Part shown: one piece after another, positions 35,027 to 44,116 of the stretch | How positions within the stretch are numbered: position 1 is the first letter of the stretch | How the letters are laid out: every line of letters begins with the position of its first letter | Assembly (NCBI GenBank): GCA_029932915.1 | Contig: JAOZPE010000004.1 | Coordinates: 1 to 64,000, forward strand | Length of the DNA stretch: 64,000 nucleotides | Reading direction: 5' to 3' | From: Candidatus Krumholzibacteriia bacterium | GTDB lineage: Bacteria > Krumholzibacteriota > Krumholzibacteriia > JAJRXK01 | The notes under the pieces: model-generated | The model's input: only the letters and a program-made list of their open reading frames with translations | Database searches by the model: none | What the model was told of the DNA's origin: nothing | Made by a program: the position numbers and the translations under genes

Positions 35027-36496
35027 TCAATCCCCTTCCGGTCTCATCTGGGGGAAGAAGAGCACGTCACGAATGCTGTGACGGTTCGTGAACAACATGA
35101 CGATGCGGTCGATCCCCAGACCCAGGCCCCCGGTCGGCGGCATCCCGTACTCGAGGGCCCGCAGGAAGTCCTCGTCGAGCCGCTGCGCCTCGGTATCGCC
35201 CTTCTCACGCAGGCGAAGCTGGTCCTCGAAGCGGGCCCGCTGGTCGCGGGGGTCGTTCAACTCGCTGAAGGCGTTGCCCACCTCGAAACCGGCCACGAAG
35301 GGCTCGAATCGCTCGACCAGATCGGGGTCGCTGCGATGCCGCTTGGCCAGGGGGCTGAGTTCCCTGGGATGGTCGCACACGAAGGTGGGCTGGATCAGCG
35401 TGGGCTCGACCTTCTCGCTGAAGATCTCGTCGAGCAGCTTCCCCCAACCCATGCTCTCGTCCACCTCCACCCCCAGATCCCGGGCCACCGCCGCCACTTC
35501 GTCGCGGCTGAGCTTCCTCAGATCCTGGCCCACCGCCTCCTCCAGCAGATCGAAGAAACGGGCCCGCCGGAACCCCTTGGTGAAGTCGATGCGATGCTCG
35601 CCGTACTGGAGGATCCCCTCTTCCGTGAAGCGCTCGGCCAGACGGGCGAAGACCCGCTCGACCAGTCCCATGACGTCCTCGTAGTCCCAGTAGGCCGCGT
35701 AGCACTCCATCATGGTGAATTCCGGATTGTGCGTGCGGTCCATTCCCTCGTTGCGGAAATCCTTGGCGAACTCGAAGACCCGATCGTAACCGCCGACGAT
35801 CAGGCGCTTCAGGTAGAGTTCGTCGGCGATGCGCAGGTACACCTTCAGGTCGCCCAGGGCGTGATAGACGGTGGTGAAGGGGCGAGCGGTCGCTCCGCCG
35901 TACATCGGTTGCAGGATGGGGGTCTCCACCTCGAGGAAAGCGTCCTCGATGAGCACGTCGCGGATGGTCTGGATGATCTCGGTCCGGCGCCGGAAGTCAC
36001 GGCGCACCTCCGCGTTCATCAGCAGATCGAGGTAGCGCTGGCGGTAGCGGATCTCCTTGTCGGTGAGTCCGTGCCACTTCTCCGGCAAGGGGCGCAGGGT
36101 CTTGCCCAGCAGGTGCACCCGGGCGGCCTTCACCGTCAGCTCGCCGGTGCGGGTGAACATCATCGAGCCCTCGACCCCGACGTGATCGCCCACCTCCAGC
36201 AACTTGAACAGCTCGTAGTTCTCGTCTCCCACCTCATCGCGCCGCACGTAGATCTGCAGGCGGGCGTCCTCGTCCTCGATATGGGCGAAGGCGGTCTTCC
36301 CGTGCCGGCGCTTGGACATCATGCGGCCGGCCACCATCACCTTCGTCTCGGCCGCCGCCAGTTTCTCCCCCTCGGCCACGACCTCCGCGAGGCGATGGCT
36401 GCGCGCGTAACGATGGGGGTAGGCGTCGATGCCCCGCTGCTCGAGTTCCTCGAGATGCTGCCGGCGGACCTGTACGAGATGGTGCTGTTCTTCCAT
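35027..36496 (-). CDS. lysS: Lysyl-tRNA synthetase, class II
   Basis: This protein of 489 residues has an N-terminal OB-fold anticodon-binding domain (about 55-140, VAGRMMSKRRHGKTAFAHI), class II motif 2 (FRNEGMDRTHNPEFTMMECY) and motif 3 (GLGLGIDRIVMLF). It charges tRNA-Lys. The ATG at 36496 has GGAAGG upstream and is preferred; the ATG at 36514 has none. It heads the operon leading to lolC, lolD, mcsA, mcsB and clpC. Confidence 0.95.
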   Translation of the reverse strand: MEEQHHLVQVRRQHLEELEQRGIDAYPHRYARSHRLAEVVAEGEKLAAAETKVMVAGRMMSKRRHGKTAFAHIEDEDARLQIYVRRDEVGDENYELFKLLEVGDHVGVEGSMMFTRTGELTVKAARVHLLGKTLRPLPEKWHGLTDKEIRYRQRYLDLLMNAEVRRDFRRRTEIIQTIRDVLIEDAFLEVETPILQPMYGGATARPFTTVYHALGDLKVYLRIADELYLKRLIVGGYDRVFEFAKDFRNEGMDRTHNPEFTMMECYAAYWDYEDVMGLVERVFARLAERFTEEGILQYGEHRIDFTKGFRRARFFDLLEEAVGQDLRKLSRDEVAAVARDLGVEVDESMGWGKLLDEIFSEKVEPTLIQPTFVCDHPRELSPLAKRHRSDPDLVERFEPFVAGFEVGNAFSELNDPRDQRARFEDQLRLREKGDTEAQRLDEDFLRALEYGMPPTGGLGLGIDRIVMLFTNRHSIRDVLFFPQMRPEGD

Positions 36497-36560
36497 GGGC
36501 CTTCCCGGGCTCATCGAGCCAAGTTCTTGTCACACAAGCGGATCTTGGGACATCGGCGGC

Positions 36561-36589
36561 AGTATCCCGGCGGGCGCGGCCGCTGTCAA
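36561..36589 (-). promoter_or_regulatory. Promoter of the lysS-clpC operon
   Basis: A perfect TTGACA (36584-36589) and GATACT (36561-36566) are 17 bases apart on the minus strand. The -35 contains the TGA stop codon of prfB (36586-36588). The leader to the lysS ATG is about 58 bases. Confidence 0.75.
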
Positions 36590-37687
36590 GTCGCCTGCCC
36601 CGCCATCCGCAGGTAGGCGTCGAGAAAGAGGCGCAGGTCACCGTCGAGCACCCGCCGGGCATCGCCGGTCTCCGCCTCGGTCCGGTGGTCCTTCACCTTC
36701 GTGTAGGGCTGGAGGGTGTAGGAGCGGATCTGGCTGCCGAAGTCGATCTTCATCTTCGAACTCTCCAGTTCCTGCTGCTTGGCCCTCTCCTCCTCCATGC
36801 GCCGGTGATACAGCTTGGTGCGCAACATCTGCATGGCCGCCTCGCGATTGCGGTGCTGGCTGCGCTCGTTCTGGCACTGCACGACGATGCCGGTCGGCAG
36901 GTGGGTGATGCGGATGGCACTGTCGGTCTTGTTGACGTGCTGACCCCCGGCTCCGCTCGCCCGGTAGGTGTCCACCCGCAGATCCTTGTCCTCGATCTCG
37001 ATCTCCAGATCCTGATCCTCGACCAGCGGGTACACGAAGACCGAGGCGAAGGAGGTGTGCCGGCGGCTCTGGGCGTCGAAGGGGCTGATCCTCACCAGGC
37101 GATGGACCCCACTCTCCCCCTTGAGGTATCCGTACGCGTAGTCCACCGGGATCTCGATGGTGGCACTCTTGATACCGGCCTCGTCTCCCGGGGCCACTTC
37201 CATGAGCTTGTACTTCCAGCCCTCCGATTCGAAGAAACGGGTGTACATGCGCAGGAGCATCTCGGCCCAGTCCTGGCTCTCGGTGCCGCCCGCCCCGGGA
37301 TGGATCTCCATCATCGCACCCTTGGCGTCATCCGGGCCGCCCAGCATGTACTGGCTCTCCAGGCGCTCGATGCCACGGGAGGCCTTCTCCAGGAGGCTGT
37401 CCGCCTCACGCGCCGCTTCCGGGTCGTCTCCGCCCATCTCACGGTACAGCTCGATGTCGTCGAGCCAGCCCTCGAGCTCGGACATGGGCACGGTCCAGCG
37501 CTTGATCGCATTGGCCGAATCGATCACCTCGCGGGCCTTGTCCTGGTCGTTCCAGAAATCGGATGCGCCCATGACCTTCTCCAGCTCGGCCAGACGGGAG
37601 CTCATGCTGGAGAAGTCAAAGACCCTCCTTCAGGTGGGCGACACGCTCGCGGATCTCTTCCAACGAAAGGGTGGGTCCTTCACTCAT
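36586..37687 (-). CDS. prfB: Peptide chain release factor 2, with programmed +1 frameshift
   Basis: Translation starts at the ATG at 37687 and reads 23 codons to CTT followed by an in-frame TGA (37616-37618). Shifting forward one base at CTT-TGA-C continues through 37617-36586 and gives 366 residues, the normal RF2 length. A Shine-Dalgarno-like AAGGAGG lies just before the slip codon, as in the known autoregulatory site. The body has SPF (RF2 stop-codon recognition) and GGQ (residues 247-249) for peptide release at UGA and UAA. A start at 37605 would remove the regulatory N-terminus. The ATG overlaps coaE by eight bases. Confidence 0.95.
37615..37630 (-). promoter_or_regulatory. prfB: prfB programmed +1 frameshift site
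   Basis: On the minus strand the order is AAGGAGG (37624-37630), two bases, then CTTTGAC (37615-37621). This is the standard RF2 feedback signal: low RF2 lets the ribosome pause at TGA and slip forward on CTT. Confidence 0.93.
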
Positions 37688-38360
37688 GGTCCTCGGCCCT
37701 CCGCTTCAGCTCTTCCGGGGGGAACTCGCTCTCGGCCAGACTCAGGCCCAGGGTGGCATCCACTCTAAGTAGCATCTCACGGCGCACTCGGCCAGGGGAA
37801 GCCGTGGTGTCCAGGACGATATCGGCCTCCCCCCGATGCCGGTCGAGGCGGGCCTGGCGGTCGAGGCGGGCCCGGGCCGCTTCCCGGTCGATGCCATCGC
37901 GCTGGATGATCCGCCGGAGCTGCTCCTCCGGATCGGTGACGGTCATCAGCACCGCATCGGCGGCGATGCGGGGCTGGAACTCGAAGTGCAGGGCCGCATC
38001 GACCACGATCAACTCGACCGCCCGGCTCCGCTTCAATTCCTCGATCCTCTCCTCCAGGCGGGCGAGCAGAGGCGGATGGACGATGCCATTGAGCGTGGAC
38101 AGGGCCTGCTCGTCGCTGAAGACGCGCTTTCCCAGGATCTTCCGGTCGATCTGGCCGTCCTCGCCCAGGATCGCGGTGGAGAACGCCTCCACCACTTCCG
38201 AACGCACCTCCTCGAGGGTGAGGACCTCGTGACCGATGCGATCGGCGTCGAGCACGAAGCCCCCTCGCTCGGCCAGCCAGCGGCAGACCGTACTCTTGCC
38301 CGTTCCACTCTGGCCCGTCACCACCAGGATCCTCGCATCCGGTCCGCCCACGCCGCTCAC
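37680..38360 (-). CDS. coaE: Dephospho-CoA kinase CoaE
   Basis: This 226-residue P-loop kinase performs the last step of coenzyme A synthesis. It has VVTGQSGTGKSTVCRWLAERGG, the DADRIGHEVL block, VHPPL and IVVDAALHFE matching the family's lid and substrate regions. The GTG at 38360 overlaps the polA stop and follows GGAGG. The end runs into the prfB start. Confidence 0.93.
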   Translation of the reverse strand: MSGVGGPDARILVVTGQSGTGKSTVCRWLAERGGFVLDADRIGHEVLTLEEVRSEVVEAFSTAILGEDGQIDRKILGKRVFSDEQALSTLNGIVHPPLLARLEERIEELKRSRAVELIVVDAALHFEFQPRIAADAVLMTVTDPEEQLRRIIQRDGIDREAARARLDRQARLDRHRGEADIVLDTTASPGRVRREMLLRVDATLGLSLAESEFPPEELKRRAEDHE

Positions 38361-41089
38361 GACTTGGCCTCCGCCCAGTTCTCTCCGAAGGAGAGATCGA
38401 CCACCAGGGGTACGAGCAGATCGAAGACCCCTTCCATCTCCTCCTTCACCACCCGGCCCACCTCCTGGCGATCCTCGTCGGGCAGCTCCAGCACCAGTTC
38501 GTCATGCACCTGCAGAAGCATCCGCGCCGGGATCCCCTCGCGTTCGATGCGCGCGTCGAGGCGAATCATCGCCACCTTGATGAGGTCGGCCGCTGAGCCC
38601 TGGATCACCGTGTTCACCGCGGCCCGCTCACCGAAGGCCCGCTGCTGGGGACTCTTCGAATCGAGTTCGGGAAGAGGACGCCGGCGGCCCAGGATGGTCC
38701 GCACCTCCAGTTCTTCGCGCGCCCGCTCGATGGTCGAGTCGATGAACGCGCGGACCTTCGGGAAACGCGCGAAATACTCCTCGATGAATTTCTGCGCCTC
38801 CTTCGTGGAGACGGAGATCTGCTGGGCCAGGGCCCGGGCGCCCATCCCGTAGAGAATGCCGAAATTGATGGCCTTCGCCCGCGACCTCATCTCTCCGTCG
38901 ACTTCCTCCAACGGGACGGACGCCACCGCGGCCGCGGTCCGGGCGTGGATGTCCTCGCCCCGGCGGAAGGCCTCGATCATCGCCTCGTCCCGGGCGAAAT
39001 GCGCCATCAGCCGCAGTTCGACCTGTGAATAGTCGGCCGCAAGAAGGATCCAACCCTCCTCCCTTGGAACGAAGGCCTCCCGGATCCGGCGGCCCACCGT
39101 GCTGCGGACGGGGATGTTCTGCAGGTTCGGATCGGTGCTGCTCAAACGCCCCGTCGCCGCCACCGCCTGGTTGTAGGAGGTGTGCACACAACCGGTCTCG
39201 GGATCGACCAGGCGGGGCAGGGCCTCCGTGTAGGTGGACAGGAGCTTGGAGAGCTGGCGGTACTCCAGCAGGACCGAGGGAAGCGGGTGCTCGTCAGCGA
39301 GCTTCTTCAGGACCTCCATGTCCGTGGAATAGCCGGTGGCGGTCTTGCGGACGGGCTTCAGTCCGAGCTTGGTGAACAGGATGGTCTGCAGTTGCCGGGG
39401 GCTGTTCAGATTGAAGGGCTCGCCGGCCAGTTCGTGGCACCGGGCCTCCAGTTCGGCCAGACGCTTGCGCAGCTCCTCGCTGAGTTCGTCGAGCCGTGCC
39501 ACGTCCAGACGGATGCCCCTGCGCTCCATCTTCAACAACACCTGCGACAGCGGGATCTCCACTTCGTGCAGGAGACGATCGAGCCCGCTCTCGCGCAGGC
39601 GCTCTTCGAAGACACGGCTGAGCCGCAGGGCGATGTCCGCGTCCTCGGCGGCGTATTCCCCCAGCTTCTCCAGGGGAACCGCGCGGATGTCGTTGCCACC
39701 GATGCCGTCGAAGAGCTCCTTGTAGGAGATCGTCGTCTCCTGGAGGACCTCGCGCGCCAGGACGTCGAGATTGTGCTGCCGGCGGCTGGGGTCGAGCAGG
39801 TAGCTCGCGATCATGGTGTCGAAGACCACGTGCTCCAGCGGGGCGCCATGGTGGTCGAGCACGAGCTGGTCGTACTTGAGGTTCTGGCCGACGAAACCGG
39901 CCTCGTGTCCCTTGAAGAAGGCCCCCAAGCGGGAACGCACCTCCTCCCACGGGACACCCACCGGCGCTTCCTGCTCGAACAGCCCGCCCGTCTCTTCCCC
40001 CTCCGACACCGACACCGGCAGATAGAAGGCCCGGCCCGGCTCGACGCAGAAGGACAGGCCCACCAGTTCGGCCTGCAGGGGTCTCAGGGAAGTGGTCTCG
40101 GTGTCGACGCTGACCGGCCGGCCCGGTGCCTCCAGTTCGTTGAGCACCTCCTCCAGACGGCGCCGATCACGGACGATCTCGTAATCGCGTCCCTTCTGCC
40201 CGCCCCCGCTGCCGCTCTTCGCGGCCGGTCCTTCGAGTTGCTCGACCAGGCTGGTGAATTCCAGTTCGCGGCACAGACGCAGGAAGTCCTCCGGATAGGG
40301 CCGCACCCGGCTGGCCTGCCAGTCGATCTCCACCGGCGCGTCCTGATCGATGGTGACCAGACGGCGGCTCAACTCGAGCAGATCGCGGTTCTTCTCGATC
40401 TTCTCCCGCAGCGAGGGGCGGATCCGCGGATCGTCCAGGTGGGCCAACAGCTCGTCGAGACCGCCGAATTGCTGGATCAGCTTCAGAGCAGTCTTCTCTC
40501 CGACGCCGGGAACACCGGGAATGTTGTCGGCCTTGTCCCCCATCAGGGCGAGGACGTCGAGGAAGCGTTCGGGCGGAATCCCGTAGCGTTCCTGAATGGC
40601 CTGCGCATCGATGTGCTCGTCCGACCCTCCGCGGACGGAGGGCTTCAACAGGGCCACCCCCGGCCGCACGAGAGGAATGAAGTCCTTGTCCCCCGAATAG
40701 ATCCACACTTCGTCGCCGCGCTCACGCGCCTGACGCGCCAGGGTGGCGATGGTGTCGTCCGCCTCGTAGCCCTCCACCTCCACCAGCGGAGTGCCCATGG
40801 CCTCGATGAGCTGCCGCACGCGCGGGATCTGTTCGATCAACTCCGGAGGGGTCGGTGGACGGTGGGCCTTGTACTGCGGATACATCCGGTGACGGAAGGT
40901 CGGTCCCCTGGCGTCGAAGGCCACCACGATGGCGTCGGCCCCTTCGTCCTCCCGAAGATGCTGAAGAGCCTTGACCACGCCGAACGCGGCCGAGGTCACC
41001 TCGCCGTGGCTGGTCACCAGCGGCTTGCCCTTGAAGGCGAAATGGCTGCGGTACAGCAGCGCCGAACCATCCACGAGGATGATCTTCAC
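38357..41089 (-). CDS. polA: DNA polymerase I
   Basis: This protein of 910 residues has all three Pol I domains. The 5'-3' flap nuclease occupies 1-290 (LVDGSALLYRSHFAFKG, EADDTIATLA). The 3'-5' exonuclease (about 310-500) has an intact D-x-E in VDTETTSL. The polymerase (about 520-910) has DPNLQNIPVR, LLAADYSQVELRLMAH and QVHDELVLELP. Proofreading therefore appears active, unlike in many Pol I relatives where the acidic residues are lost. GTG start overlapping nadD. Confidence 0.97.
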   Translation of the reverse strand: MKIILVDGSALLYRSHFAFKGKPLVTSHGEVTSAAFGVVKALQHLREDEGADAIVVAFDARGPTFRHRMYPQYKAHRPPTPPELIEQIPRVRQLIEAMGTPLVEVEGYEADDTIATLARQARERGDEVWIYSGDKDFIPLVRPGVALLKPSVRGGSDEHIDAQAIQERYGIPPERFLDVLALMGDKADNIPGVPGVGEKTALKLIQQFGGLDELLAHLDDPRIRPSLREKIEKNRDLLELSRRLVTIDQDAPVEIDWQASRVRPYPEDFLRLCRELEFTSLVEQLEGPAAKSGSGGGQKGRDYEIVRDRRRLEEVLNELEAPGRPVSVDTETTSLRPLQAELVGLSFCVEPGRAFYLPVSVSEGEETGGLFEQEAPVGVPWEEVRSRLGAFFKGHEAGFVGQNLKYDQLVLDHHGAPLEHVVFDTMIASYLLDPSRRQHNLDVLAREVLQETTISYKELFDGIGGNDIRAVPLEKLGEYAAEDADIALRLSRVFEERLRESGLDRLLHEVEIPLSQVLLKMERRGIRLDVARLDELSEELRKRLAELEARCHELAGEPFNLNSPRQLQTILFTKLGLKPVRKTATGYSTDMEVLKKLADEHPLPSVLLEYRQLSKLLSTYTEALPRLVDPETGCVHTSYNQAVAATGRLSSTDPNLQNIPVRSTVGRRIREAFVPREEGWILLAADYSQVELRLMAHFARDEAMIEAFRRGEDIHARTAAAVASVPLEEVDGEMRSRAKAINFGILYGMGARALAQQISVSTKEAQKFIEEYFARFPKVRAFIDSTIERAREELEVRTILGRRRPLPELDSKSPQQRAFGERAAVNTVIQGSAADLIKVAMIRLDARIEREGIPARMLLQVHDELVLELPDEDRQEVGRVVKEEMEGVFDLLVPLVVDLSFGENWAEAKS

Positions 41090-41712
41090 TCTGTCTTCGG
41101 CTCCCGATAGAGACCATGCTCGACGATGTACGCATACACCGCGTCATCGAGGCCCTTGGGCCGACGTCCCTGGGCCAGGGCCTCACGAATGCGGGTGGAG
41201 GACAGATCGAGCGGTTCTCCCTTGAGCCAGATGATGGGAACCCCCATCACCGCGTTCTCCCTTCGCCCGCCGGCTCCGTACGAGCCGCTGCGGTTCAGGT
41301 CGACCGCCCGGGGCATCACCACCGGGGTGGCCATCTCCAGCAGGCGGGTGGGTTCGCGCCAACGCGGCAGATCGCGCAGATTGTCCTCTCCGAGCAACAG
41401 ATAGAAGCGCTCGCCCAGGTGGGTGTGGATGAGGGCGTCCACCGTCTGCACGGTGTAGGCCACTTCCTCCTGGTCGATCTCGATGGTGCAGATGGCCAGC
41501 TTCTTCTTGCCCCGGATGGCCAGCTCGAGCATCGCCAGACGGTGCTCGCTCGAGGTGAGCGGATGATCGACCTTGTTGGGTGGTCTCCAGGCCGGGATGA
41601 ACCAGACCTCCCGCAGTCCCACCTGGGCGAGGGCCCGACGCGCCAGCTCGATGTGGGCCAGATGAGGAGGATCGAAGGTTCCTCCGAGCAGGCCGATTCC
41701 CCTGCGACTCAA
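41086..41712 (-). CDS. nadD: Nicotinate-nucleotide adenylyltransferase NadD
   Basis: This 208-residue nucleotidyltransferase has GLLGGTFDPPHLAHIELA with the H-x-G-H-like site, WFIPAWRPPNK, and the C-terminal ISSTxIR-like LSSTRIREALAQG. It converts nicotinate mononucleotide to deamido-NAD. The TTG start at 41712 overlaps the bamD stop, with GGAGG eight bases before it. nadB is elsewhere in the window. Confidence 0.94.
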   Translation of the reverse strand: MSRRGIGLLGGTFDPPHLAHIELARRALAQVGLREVWFIPAWRPPNKVDHPLTSSEHRLAMLELAIRGKKKLAICTIEIDQEEVAYTVQTVDALIHTHLGERFYLLLGEDNLRDLPRWREPTRLLEMATPVVMPRAVDLNRSGSYGAGGRRENAVMGVPIIWLKGEPLDLSSTRIREALAQGRRPKGLDDAVYAYIVEHGLYREPKTE

Positions 41713-42527
41713 GGCTGCGCCTCCTCACTCTCCAGCTCCGCTCTCTTCTTCTCGATCTTCTTGAGCAGTTTCTCCGCCTGTCTTCTCTCCGAACTCTCCG
41801 GCCAGCGCTGGATGATCTCCTGCAGGTGACGCTGGGCCTCGTCGAAATTCTCCAGCTTGAAGTCGATCTCAGCGAGATTCAGCAGGATACGAGGACGCCG
41901 TTCGGTGGAAGGATTCTCGCTGAGGATGTTCTCGAACACCTGGTGGGCAGCATCGAGATATCCACGCCGCTTGTAGAAGGCCGCCTCCTCGAAGTGCTTC
42001 CTCTCCAACTGGTCCTGCAACTTGGCCAGCTCCTGCCGGGCTTCCTCGACGTGTTCGCCCGACGGATGCTGCCGCAGATAGTTCTGCAGCTTCTCCACTG
42101 CCTTGTAGGTGACGGTCTGGTCGAGGCGATAGTCGGGCACCTGCTTCGCATAGCACATGGCCTCGAGGAAGGCGGCGGCGTCGGTGAACGAGCTGGTCGG
42201 ATAATCGACCTGCAGGATCTCGAACTCGACCGCAGCCACCGGATAGTCGTCCATGTCCATGTAGGCCTTGGCCACGAGGAACTGTGCCTCGGCGGCCCGC
42301 GGATCCTGGGGATTCCTCCGGATGAAGAGCTTCAGGTCGTCGATCGCCTGTTGCAGCGCGCCTCCTTCGACCTCGCTGCGCCCACGCTCGTAGCTGCCTT
42401 CTTCCAGCTTGCTCCAGGGACGGCTGCAACCGCCGAGCAGGAGAGCGCCGGACAGTCCGGCCAACAGCACGAACTCAACGAATCCCCTCGGCCTCCAGGG
42501 CCGCCACGCGTTCCCGCGCTTTCTCAC
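41709..42527 (-). CDS. bamD: Outer membrane assembly lipoprotein BamD
   Basis: This protein of 272 residues has a lipobox LLGGC (Cys34) and TPR repeats (ALQQAIDDLKLFIRRNPQDP, AAVEFEILQVDYPTSSF and so on) in the BamD arrangement; it binds BamA. The start is placed at a GTG (42527), five bases after GGAGG; a GTG two codons upstream is the other choice. It overlaps the TPR lipoprotein before it by 53 bases. The long basic N-region before the signal helix is unusual. Confidence 0.88.
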   Translation of the reverse strand: MRKRGNAWRPWRPRGFVEFVLLAGLSGALLLGGCSRPWSKLEEGSYERGRSEVEGGALQQAIDDLKLFIRRNPQDPRAAEAQFLVAKAYMDMDDYPVAAVEFEILQVDYPTSSFTDAAAFLEAMCYAKQVPDYRLDQTVTYKAVEKLQNYLRQHPSGEHVEEARQELAKLQDQLERKHFEEAAFYKRRGYLDAAHQVFENILSENPSTERRPRILLNLAEIDFKLENFDEAQRHLQEIIQRWPESSERRQAEKLLKKIEKKRAELESEEAQP

Positions 42528-43410
42528 GTTCACCTCCCGGGCCCGGGACGTCGAATTTCAGCACTTCCTTGTAGGCCTGCAATGCCTTCTCCGGCCGGCC
42601 CAGCTCTTCCTGACACCGGCCCGCCAGATAGTAGGTCTGGATCCGCAGCAGCGCACGCGGGGGAAGCGAGAGCAGCTCGTTGAGATGGTCGAGAGCCCCC
42701 TGGTAGTCGCCGTCCTCCATCCTCGAACGGGCCAGATCGAGGAGGATCACTCCCTGTCTCCAGGTCACGCCACCGTCGAAGCGAGTGTCCTGTTCGGGAG
42801 GGAATTCCTTCCAGTAGTCGCGATACGCCTGCAGACCCGCCTCCACCGAACCACTCTGCTCCAGGGAGAGTGCGAGATGGAAGAGCCAGAGCTGGCGCTG
42901 CTCCGGGTCGCCACCCTTCACCAGGAGGTGACGGTAGATCGGGATCGCTTCCTTCAGCTTCTTCTCATCGAAGAGCGCCTCGGCCACCGAGGATCCCAAC
43001 TCCCCCATCTCCACCACTCCATCGAGTTCGTAGGCTCTCTTCATCCGTGAGGTGGCCCGACCCTTCCAGCCCTCCTCCCAATCGGCTTGGGCAGCCTTGC
43101 GGTACAGATCGGCCACCGCGGGGGCCAGGCTGGAATCGGCCCCCACCGCCTTCTCGAAGGACCGTGCGGCGGGAACGTCTTCGTCCTGGGCAAGCAGGGC
43201 GAGGCCTTCGTAGTAGTCCAGTTGGGACGACGACTCCCCCTTGCCGTGATAGAGCTGTACCCGCGCCTCGATCTCCTTGTAGTCGCCCGCGTCGGCCAAG
43301 GCCTGCAATTCCGATCCATGATCGGCCTCATGGCCCGCGCATCCCACAATCACGCTCGACATCACGAAGAGGCCAACCACCATCATCCGCGTCTTCCCCT
43401 GTCGCCACAT
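42475..43410 (-). CDS. TPR-repeat lipoprotein
   Basis: This 311-residue protein has a signal ending in the lipobox VIVGC (Cys24) and mostly TPR-like helices (for example LDYYEGLALLAQDEDVPAARS and DHLNELLSLPPRALLRIQTYYLAG). The role is unknown; the position between a secreted protein and bamD suggests outer-membrane assembly. Two identical ribosome sites with ATG-TGG-CGA starts lie 27 bases apart; the inner start (43410) gives an ideal signal peptide and the outer (43437) adds nine residues. Confidence 0.75.
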   Translation of the reverse strand: MWRQGKTRMMVVGLFVMSSVIVGCAGHEADHGSELQALADAGDYKEIEARVQLYHGKGESSSQLDYYEGLALLAQDEDVPAARSFEKAVGADSSLAPAVADLYRKAAQADWEEGWKGRATSRMKRAYELDGVVEMGELGSSVAEALFDEKKLKEAIPIYRHLLVKGGDPEQRQLWLFHLALSLEQSGSVEAGLQAYRDYWKEFPPEQDTRFDGGVTWRQGVILLDLARSRMEDGDYQGALDHLNELLSLPPRALLRIQTYYLAGRCQEELGRPEKALQAYKEVLKFDVPGPGGEREKARERVAALEAEGIR

Positions 43411-43455
43411 GAGACTGGTACTCCTGAATCGCCACATGAGGTAGGTACTCCTGAA
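43402..43455 (-). repeat. Tandem 27-base duplication of a translation start module
   Basis: Units 43402-43428 and 43429-43455 match at 24 of 27 positions; the three differences are adjacent (ACT versus GTA on the plus strand). Each unit carries AGGAG, ten bases, then ATG-TGG-CGA on the minus strand, and both ATGs are in the same frame. Confidence 0.92.
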
Positions 43456-43459
43456 CCGT

Positions 43460-44116
43460 CTACTGTGCTCCGGATACATAGAGGGCGATCACCGAACCGA
43501 CCAGGGCCGCGATGACCACCTTCTCCACCAGACCCGACTTGCTCTTGGCCGAATCGTCCAAGAGGGGTTTGCCGATCCACTCCGGCTGGCCGCTCTCGAC
43601 CATGGACAGCGCCGACGCGTCGAAAACGTCCTGCAGGGTGGAATCGAATTCCCTCTGCCAGAAGAGCCGCCCGCTCGCCGGATCCATCACGCGCGCCTTC
43701 ACGGCGAGGGCGATCTCCCGCTCGATCTTCGGGGTCCCCAGACCCAGGAAGCCGTGCCGCTCGGCCGGGTAGCTCAGATCCGATCGGGAGACCTCGTACT
43801 TCAACAGCAGTGAACCCTCGGCCGGCTCCTGCTCGTCATCGAGGATCCACACCTTCCAGCCGGTGTCGATCAGCCGAGGCGCGAGCCGGTCCTCGAACCA
43901 CTGGTTGAACGCCGAAGGACTCTGGGCCTGCAGCGCGATCCCGCTGCTGTCGCCCTGAAGGGGCCGCAGGGCCTCCTCCACCCGGTCCACGAGGATCCGG
44001 GTCGCCCGAGCAGCCACTTCCTCGTTGGTCAGGATCTCTCCGGCCCAGGACGGCACGGCCGCGGCCAGGACCACGCCCGCTGCCATGAGCAACACGAGAG
44101 CCCGGATCGTTCTCAT
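43460..44116 (-). CDS. Exported protein of unknown function with C-terminal hydrophobic helix
   Basis: This 218-residue protein has a signal peptide (VLLMAAGVVLAAAVPSWAG), a mature domain with alternating strands and a hydrophobic end (VIAALVGSVIALYV). Phrases such as WILDDEQEPAEGSLLLKYEVSRSDLSYP and VKARVMDPASGRLFWQREF resemble periplasmic lipoprotein-like folds that assess ligand-free strands, but I know no family. The ATG at 44116 follows AAAGGAA and overlaps rimO as ATGA. Its neighbour genes suggest an envelope role. Confidence 0.65.
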   Translation of the reverse strand: MRTIRALVLLMAAGVVLAAAVPSWAGEILTNEEVAARATRILVDRVEEALRPLQGDSSGIALQAQSPSAFNQWFEDRLAPRLIDTGWKVWILDDEQEPAEGSLLLKYEVSRSDLSYPAERHGFLGLGTPKIEREIALAVKARVMDPASGRLFWQREFDSTLQDVFDASALSMVESGQPEWIGKPLLDDSAKSKSGLVEKVVIAALVGSVIALYVSGAQ

